7,863 nt of DNA from Methanobacteriota archaeon (GTDB taxonomy: Archaea; Methanobacteriota; Methanobacteria; Methanobacteriales; Methanobacteriaceae): NCBI GenBank assembly GCA_023430285.1, contig JAEZAV010000110.1:1-7863 (forward strand). Direction: 5' to 3'. Of this stretch, positions 6,393-7,863 are shown one piece after another; positions within the stretch are counted from its first letter, which is position 1; each line of letters begins with the position of its first letter. Both the position numbers and the translations under genes were made by a program. The notes beneath the pieces were generated by a model that worked only from the letters and a program-made list of their open reading frames with translations, made no database searches and was not told the DNA's origin.

Positions 6393-7863
6393 ATGGGATA
6401 TTCAAAGTGGTATCCCTTAATCATTGTCTTTATTTGTATAATTTTTTTTATACGAATTAAATTTTATTTTAAAAAAATAAATGGACGTGATTGTTTGGAG
6501 AAGAAGGGTTTTATTAGTAGATTTGAAAGACTCTCAGCACCCACAGGAAAACCTTTGTGGGGGCATGCTTTTAGAGCAGTTGGTTTAGCTATTTTAAGCG
6601 TAGTTATAGCTTATTTTATAGGTTTAAAAGATGGTATAGAAATTATTTTCATGGTGACACTGTTTGCATCTGTTTTAATGGATCAAGCAATTCCATTTCG
6701 TAAATCAGTGACTTTTTCAGTCATCGGATTTATTTTTATGTCACTGGCATTTATGAGTGCTTCAGTTGCACACCTGTTTGGATTACCATTTTTCATAGTA
6801 CTAACTGCGATCTGGTCTTTTTTCCCATTTACACTTTACATATTTGGAAAGGCGGAGGGATTGTTTGGGTATCTGATATTTATCTCGTACTACACAGCAA
6901 CAGTCCTCATAAAAACCAGTACAAATGTTTTTGATCTGGTAATTTATGTTTTGTTTGCCTACATCGTAGCCTCAATACTTCTGGTATGGAAATACATCCA
7001 AATAGATTCCTACAACAGAAAAATGGTTGCATCAGGGTTTGATCCCAACATTTCTGTAACTAAGATGAGCTCTGTCAGAAAAATATTAACTGGAGTACCA
7101 ATTAAGGAATCCTACCACGAACTGTTTGATTATGGGCTGTATTTAACAGGACTTCGAAACTATGGAAAAACAGTTCAATCAAGACTTACAGGCCAGTTGG
7201 CAGTGACCTTTGAGAGTTTTATACAAGAATCAAATTCTGTTAGTACCAATCTTGCGGATCACATCACCCATAAAAAGGGAGAAGTAAATCTCGAACATCT
7301 AAAATCCAATTTAAAGGAATTAAATTTGTATATGGATGAGAAGGGTGCTGAATCAATAAAGTTCTTGGCAGATAATTTTATAAAGTTCTTTGAAGATTCA
7401 AACAAAATACTTTCTAAACCCATAAACAAGGCTGAAGAGGAAACTATCAGGTTCACACCATTGAACAAGGTGTCCTTTAAACAGGTGATAGGTTCGAGAT
7501 TTAATCTGGATTCACTCTACATTCGACACGCCTTAAGATTTACAATTGCCATGGTTATAACCCTTAGCTTTGTTTTTATCGATCATTCGAGAGATCCTGC
7601 TTGGATCGCCATGGGAGTTTTAATTGTACTCAAACCAGATGTTACAAGCACATGGGACAACATGATAACGAGGGTAGCTTTCAACCTCTTTGCTGTCATA
7701 CTTGCCATAATATTAGCCTTCATATTCCCACACTACATGCTTTTGATCTTTGCATTGGTAGCTCTATACTTCTTCAGAGCATTTTTACCCAACTACATAG
7801 GTCTTTCAATCCTAGCAGTGAGCGTATTCACGGTCTTTGTATGGCCACAGGGCGAAGTGATTA
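6393..7863 (+). CDS. FUSC family membrane protein, putative small-molecule exporter (3' end outside window)
   Basis: The frame stays open from the ATG at 6393 to the window end (490 codons), so the C-terminus is missing. The layout is a hydrophobic N-terminal segment (about 7-21), a first membrane block of about six helices (about 60-205), a cytosolic helical, charged stretch (about 205-375), and the start of a second membrane block from about residue 378. The second block carries the FUSC-type signature around Trp404: DPAWIAMGVLIVLKPDVTST followed by an Arg. This resembles the fusaric-acid-resistance/aromatic acid exporter and YccS-like families, which often repeat the membrane block and run to about 650-750 residues. 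The likely role is efflux of an organic acid or other small molecule, but the substrate is unknown. The ATG has no Shine-Dalgarno site but sits where a leaderless transcript would start. The first 30 codons are extremely AT-rich, so a later start (for example TTG at 6495) remains possible. Confidence 0.8.
   Translation, partial: MGYSKWYPLIIVFICIIFFIRIKFYFKKINGRDCLEKKGFISRFERLSAPTGKPLWGHAFRAVGLAILSVVIAYFIGLKDGIEIIFMVTLFASVLMDQAIPFRKSVTFSVIGFIFMSLAFMSASVAHLFGLPFFIVLTAIWSFFPFTLYIFGKAEGLFGYLIFISYYTATVLIKTSTNVFDLVIYVLFAYIVASILLVWKYIQIDSYNRKMVASGFDPNISVTKMSSVRKILTGVPIKESYHELFDYGLYLTGLRNYGKTVQSRLTGQLAVTFESFIQESNSVSTNLADHITHKKGEVNLEHLKSNLKELNLYMDEKGAESIKFLADNFIKFFEDSNKILSKPINKAEEETIRFTPLNKVSFKQVIGSRFNLDSLYIRHALRFTIAMVITLSFVFIDHSRDPAWIAMGVLIVLKPDVTSTWDNMITRVAFNLFAVILAIILAFIFPHYMLLIFALVALYFFRAFLPNYIGLSILAVSVFTVFVWPQGEVI

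Overview
The window reads as chromosomal DNA of a mesophilic methanogenic archaeon, most likely Methanobacterium or a close relative in the Methanobacteriales. The main evidence is an aquaporin that closely resembles Methanothermobacter AqpM, preceded by two conserved genes of methanogen-associated unknown families (DUF2193 and DUF2180). Supporting signs are GGTGA-type Shine-Dalgarno sites, oligo-T terminators, TATA-box promoters, heavy use of AGA/AGG and ATA codons, and AT-rich intergenic DNA.

Layout. Positions 34-2548 (+) form a tight three-gene cluster: a DUF2193 protein, a 69-residue Cys-rich DUF2180 protein, and aqpM, which starts on the base after the preceding stop codon. Oligo-T runs follow. 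After a 349-bp gap with promoter-like boxes and a possible structured leader comes a Na+/H+-exchanger-family antiporter (2898-4100, +). It converges on a glutamate decarboxylase gene, gadB (4253-5653, -). A 739-bp AT-rich gap without a convincing gene follows, holding several palindromes. The window ends inside a FUSC-family membrane protein (6393-7863, +, 3' end missing). Its TATA box lies inside an inverted repeat, and it appears to be transcribed nearly leaderless.

How the genes may work together. Four of the six genes point to the membrane or to cytoplasmic pH and osmotic balance: a water/gas channel, a cation/proton antiporter, a proton-consuming decarboxylase and a putative small-molecule exporter. 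Gene orientation rules out one operon, and a common stress role is only inferred. No glutamate/GABA antiporter (GadC type) is present in the window. The DUF2193-DUF2180-aqpM cluster is the best candidate for an undescribed functional unit: both unknown proteins carry clustered Cys/His residues that look metal-binding, and they appear to be co-transcribed with the channel.
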